Below are positions 4,560 through 7,468 of a stretch of DNA of 7,468 bases, piece by piece. The position numbers and the translations under genes are program-made. The stretch comes from an uncultured Collinsella sp. (GTDB lineage: Bacteria; Actinomycetota; Coriobacteriia; Coriobacteriales; Coriobacteriaceae). The first letter of the stretch is position 1, and every line of letters starts with the position of its first letter. Under the pieces are notes generated by a model, which worked only from the letters and a program-made list of their open reading frames with translations, ran no database searches and was not told the DNA's origin. The stretch covers positions 1-7,468 of the forward strand of contig CABURR010000073.1 of NCBI GenBank assembly GCA_902493985.1, read 5' to 3'.

Positions 4560-7065
4560 GGTGATAAAGGTGACGGAACAGAAGATGAGCCCGCAGGCTA
4601 TCGAGGTGCGCGGCGCGCGCGTACACAACCTCAAGGACATCGATATCGATATTCCGCTGGGAAAGCTCGTGGGCATTGCCGGCGTATCGGGTTCGGGCAA
4701 GAGTTCGCTGGCGCTGGGGGTTCTTTATGCCGAGGGCTCGCGTCGCTACTTGGAAGCACTCAGCACTTATACCCGCCGTCGTTTGACGCAGGCCGAGCAC
4801 GCTCAGGTGGATGAGGTATTGCACGTACCGGCGGCGCTCGCGCTGCACCAGCGTCCGAGCGTGCCGGGCGTGCGCTCCACCTTTGGCACCATGACCGAGC
4901 TCAACAACAGCCTGCGTCTGCTCTTTAGCCGTTGCGCCCATCACGTGTGCCCGCATTGCGGGGCGCGTGTGGAGCCAAGCCTCAACGTAGCGGCTGGCCT
5001 GTCGCTCACGTGTCCGACGTGCGACCGCGAGTTCTACGCTCCGAGCGCCGAGGACCTTGCCTTTAACAGTGGCGGTGCATGCCCCACCTGTGGCGGCACC
5101 GGTGTCATGCGCGAGGTGGACGAGGCGAGCCTGGTGCCCGACGAGTCAAAGACCATCAACGAAGGTGCGGTGCTTCCCTGGGGTACGCTCATGTGGGATT
5201 TGATGAAGCAGGTCGCCGGCGAGATGGGCGTGCGCACCGACGTGCCGTTTAACCAGCTCACGCCTCAAGAGCGCGACATCGTGTTCCACGGTCCGGCGGT
5301 TAAGAAGCACATTCTCTACGTTCCCAAAAACGGCGAGGGCGCCACGCCGCTCGACTTTACCTATTACAACGCCGTCTATACCGTTGAGAATGCGCTCGCC
5401 AAGGTTAAGGACGACAAGGGCCTCAAACGCGTTGCACGCTTTTTGCGCGAGGGGGCATGCCGCGATTGCGGCGGCACGCGTCTCTCCGAGGCTGCGCGCC
5501 AGCCCCAGGTGCGCGGTATCAATCTGGCACAGGCCGGGGCCATGACGCTTGGTGATGCGGTCGAGTGGGTGCGCGGGGTGCCCTCATCCTTGCCGGTCGA
5601 GATGCGGCCCATGGCGATGGATATCTGCGATTCATTTTTGGGCGCGGCCCGTCGCCTGGTCGACTTGGGTCTCGATTACCTTTCACTCGACCGCGCTGGT
5701 GCCACGCTCTCCACGGGTGAGCGCCAGCGCGTGCAACTCGCCCGCGTGGTGCGCAACCGATCGACAGGCGTGCTCTATGTGCTGGACGAGCCCTCAATTG
5801 GCTTGCATCCTGCCAATGTCGACGGCTTGGTGGGCGTAATGCGCGACCTGGTGGATGACGGCAATACCGTGGTTGTTGTCGACCACGATACACGTGTGCT
5901 GGTGGAGGCTGATTATCTGGTCGAGATGGGCCCCGTTGCCGGAGCAGGCGGCGGCAGTGTAATCGCCGCGGGCACGGTGGACGAGGTCGAGCAATCGCAG
6001 GACAGCCGTATCGCGCCGTTTTTGCGCGCCGAGCCCAAGCGCTTGCGTCCGCAGGTGACTGACGACGAAATGTTCGACCAGGGCCATATCCGCATGGCGA
6101 CCGATACCATCCATACCGTCAAGCCGCTCGAAGTCGATATTCCGCGCGGTCGCTTGGTCGCGGTTACGGGTGTTTCGGGTTCGGGCAAGACGACGTTGGT
6201 GCTCGAGACGCTCATCCCGGCGCTTAAGGCGCAGGCAGCTGGCGAGCGCTTGCCGGGGCACGTGTGTTGGGTCGATGCCGAGGGCATTGGCCGCGCAAAC
6301 CTGATTGACGCCACGCCCATCGGCGCCAATGTTCGCTCGACGGTAGCGACCTATGCCGACATCCATGACGAGCTGCGTCGCGCCTTCGCCCGTACGCTCG
6401 AGGCCAAGGCGGCCGGCTACAAGGCGGGTGCCTTTAGCTACAATACCGGCGCCTTGCGCTGCCCTACGTGTGATGGCACGGGATCGATATCGCTCGACGT
6501 GCAGTTTTTGCCCGATGTCGAGATCATCTGCCCGGCATGTCGCGGCTCACGTTATGCAGACGCAGCTTCGCATATCCATCGCGAGGGCAAGGACGGGAGC
6601 TTGCTTACGTTGCCGCAGCTCATGGACATGAGCGTGGACGAGGCCCTCGACGCCACGGTGGGACTCAAGAAAGTCCAGGCGCGCTTGCAGACCTTGCACG
6701 ACCTGGGCCTGGGTTATCTTACGCTTGGCGAGCCCACACCGGCGCTTTCGGGCGGTGAGGCACAGCGCCTTAAGCTCGCGAGCGAGATGGGCCGCGTGCA
6801 GGATGATGCCGTATTTGTGTTCGACGAGCCCACGATTGGACTACATCCGCTCGATGTTCAGGTGTTGCTGAGCGTGTTCGACGGCCTTGTTGCCAAGGGC
6901 GCCACGGTTATCGTGATTGAACACGATCTCGATCTTATCCGTAACGCCGATTATGTGATTGACATGGGCCCAGGCGGTGGCGACGCCGGCGGGCAAATCG
7001 TCTGCGCCGGCACGCCGGCGGATATCGCGGCCTGCTCCAAGAGCATTACCGGCCGCTACCTATAG
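4552..7065 (+). CDS. UvrA2/DrrC-type excinuclease ABC subunit A-like protein
   Basis: An 837-residue double ABC ATPase, about 100 residues shorter than housekeeping UvrA. ABC I has Walker A GVSGSGKSS (44-52), signature LSTGERQRV (386-394) and Walker B VLDEPSIGLHP (410-420). ABC II has GVSGSGKTT (540-548), LSGGEAQRL (732-740) and VFDEPTIGLHP (757-767). Zinc pairs are C154/C157 with C177/C180, and C637/C640 with C660/C663; C133/C136 and C303/C306 are further CxxC pairs. Between RSTFGTMTELNNSLRLLF (108-125) and the first zinc module only about 28 residues remain, where classical UvrA carries the UvrB-binding domain. That places it with UvrA2 and the daunorubicin-resistance protein DrrC. Other possible starts are GTG 4570 (AGGG at 4558-4561 upstream) and ATG 4585; 4552 has no Shine-Dalgarno but would be reached by coupling to the overlapping ATPase gene. 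Expected action is ATP-driven binding to altered or drug-bound DNA without UvrBC incision. Confidence 0.87.
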   Translation: MSRVIKVTEQKMSPQAIEVRGARVHNLKDIDIDIPLGKLVGIAGVSGSGKSSLALGVLYAEGSRRYLEALSTYTRRRLTQAEHAQVDEVLHVPAALALHQRPSVPGVRSTFGTMTELNNSLRLLFSRCAHHVCPHCGARVEPSLNVAAGLSLTCPTCDREFYAPSAEDLAFNSGGACPTCGGTGVMREVDEASLVPDESKTINEGAVLPWGTLMWDLMKQVAGEMGVRTDVPFNQLTPQERDIVFHGPAVKKHILYVPKNGEGATPLDFTYYNAVYTVENALAKVKDDKGLKRVARFLREGACRDCGGTRLSEAARQPQVRGINLAQAGAMTLGDAVEWVRGVPSSLPVEMRPMAMDICDSFLGAARRLVDLGLDYLSLDRAGATLSTGERQRVQLARVVRNRSTGVLYVLDEPSIGLHPANVDGLVGVMRDLVDDGNTVVVVDHDTRVLVEADYLVEMGPVAGAGGGSVIAAGTVDEVEQSQDSRIAPFLRAEPKRLRPQVTDDEMFDQGHIRMATDTIHTVKPLEVDIPRGRLVAVTGVSGSGKTTLVLETLIPALKAQAAGERLPGHVCWVDAEGIGRANLIDATPIGANVRSTVATYADIHDELRRAFARTLEAKAAGYKAGAFSYNTGALRCPTCDGTGSISLDVQFLPDVEIICPACRGSRYADAASHIHREGKDGSLLTLPQLMDMSVDEALDATVGLKKVQARLQTLHDLGLGYLTLGEPTPALSGGEAQRLKLASEMGRVQDDAVFVFDEPTIGLHPLDVQVLLSVFDGLVAKGATVIVIEHDLDLIRNADYVIDMGPGGGDAGGQIVCAGTPADIAACSKSITGRYL

Positions 7066-7068
7066 GCG

Positions 7069-7099
7069 ATGTGACAAAGGGACTGCCCCTTTGTCACAT
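7069..7099. repeat. 13-bp perfect stem-loop between convergent genes, family member B
   Basis: Bases 7069-7081 (ATGTGACAAAGGG) pair perfectly with 7087-7099 (CCCTTTGTCACAT) around the loop ACTGC. It starts 4 bp after the UvrA-like stop codon and ends 7 bp before the stop of the convergent ATPase gene. It lacks a T-tract on either strand, so it is not a textbook terminator. The core GTGACAAAGGG...CCCTTTGTCAC is one I recall as a recurrent palindrome in Coriobacteriia and some Firmicutes genomes (not verified here). A two-way transcription end or a dispersed palindromic repeat is the likely nature. Confidence 0.65.
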
Positions 7100-7105
7100 T
7101 GAATT

Positions 7106-7468
7106 CTATTTCACGCATTGAGCGGCGAGATAGTCGCGGAAGAATGGCAATTCAAAAGCGACGATTCCGCGCCCACGTTCCCCAATGATGCCGGCGTCTA
7201 TCATGCGGCGTCGGTAGCGGGAGACCTGCTGCGGCGAACGCTTAAGGCGCTCGACAAGGTCGGCGGTGGTGGACTCTTCCTCGTCATCGAGCATGGCGAT
7301 GAGGAATCGCTTGTCTTCTGCAGTGAGTTCCCGATAGGTTGCCGCGAGAATTCGGTCGTCCATCTCGTCGCGCGCGATTTTGATTCCCAGGTCAAAGTCG
7401 CGTGACGAGATTTCCTTCGAATCGCTTGTGAGATCCCAGGCACGGTAGCCTACGAGTTGCAATAGGAA
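7106..7468 (-). CDS. Second AAA/STAND-like ATPase, C-terminal part (partial)
   Basis: The stop is TAG at 7108-7106 and the frame stays open to the right edge, so the 5' part (P-loop and Walker B) is outside the window; 120 residues are visible. The first residues, FLLQLVGYRAWDL, match the MVQLVGYYMW segment of the ATPase encoded at 3441-4559. Further shared points are a (S/E)RD turn after a beta strand, a helical link, and the winged-helix ending: TADLVERLKRSPQQVSRYRR, then MIDAGIIGERGRGIVAFELP against RASLIRERVIEAAGYGLVRFTVP in the first copy. The two are clearly related but diverged. A TTG at 7462 should not be taken as the start, because homology continues upstream. It is convergent with the UvrA-like gene. 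Confidence 0.75.
   Translation of the reverse strand, partial: FLLQLVGYRAWDLTSDSKEISSRDFDLGIKIARDEMDDRILAATYRELTAEDKRFLIAMLDDEEESTTADLVERLKRSPQQVSRYRRRMIDAGIIGERGRGIVAFELPFFRDYLAAQCVK

Noticed and set aside
5794..6366. A 190-codon minus-strand frame inside the UvrA-like gene, plus similar frames at 565-1146 and 2970-3620
   Set aside because: All lie opposite well-supported genes, have shadow-type composition and show no ribosome binding site or family motif.
7069..7099. Classical intrinsic terminator
   Set aside because: The stem is strong but the sequence after it (TTGAATTC on +, CGCCTATA on minus) has no U-tract, so I call it a repeat/stem-loop of uncertain function.
7118..7405. A 95-codon + strand frame near the right edge
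   Set aside because: It runs opposite the second ATPase, which is supported by similarity to the first; the + frame has no ribosome binding site or family.

Overview
The window reads like a high-GC chromosomal segment of an actinobacterium, most likely the class Coriobacteriia (Collinsella or a relative). This rests on base composition, strong GGAGG-type ribosome binding sites and the style of the encoded families; it is an inference, since no rRNA or marker gene is present. There are seven protein genes, two of them cut by the window edges. I see no tRNA, rRNA, CRISPR array, transposase or integrase.

Left part (1-1150): the 3' end of an RsmJ-like SAM-dependent methyltransferase on the + strand faces a small minus-strand protein with a probable zinc site. 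That small gene is divergent from a GNAT acetyltransferase. The 68-bp gap between them is centred on a perfect 9-bp inverted repeat (TTGGTATCA-N14-TGATACCAA) whose arms also look like extended -10 elements pointing toward each other. The acetyltransferase ends at a strong intrinsic terminator.

Middle and right part (1151-7065): three + strand genes follow. The first encodes a TetM/EF-G-like GTPase that lacks the drug-dislodging loop of true tetracycline protection proteins. The second encodes a AAA/STAND-like ATPase with a C-terminal winged helix. The third, overlapping it by 8 bp, encodes a short UvrA that lacks the UvrB-binding insertion (UvrA2/DrrC type). The GTPase and ATPase genes are separated by a 93-bp gap that holds an RNA-type hairpin over the GTPase stop codon and three tandem 10-bp repeats of the form TTGGTATAAC. 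Beyond UvrA lies a second hairpin of the same family, and then the convergent 3' end of a second, paralogous ATPase.

Working together: GTPases of the TetM family remodel ribosomes and UvrA2/DrrC proteins act on drug- or lesion-bound DNA. An ATPase joined to the UvrA2-like gene could be a regulator or partner. A stress or drug-protection locus is therefore a reasonable hypothesis, but nothing in the sequence proves it. The most distinctive non-coding signals are the recurring TTGGTAT(A/C)A motif in front of genes and the two hairpins whose stems differ by pair-preserving changes.
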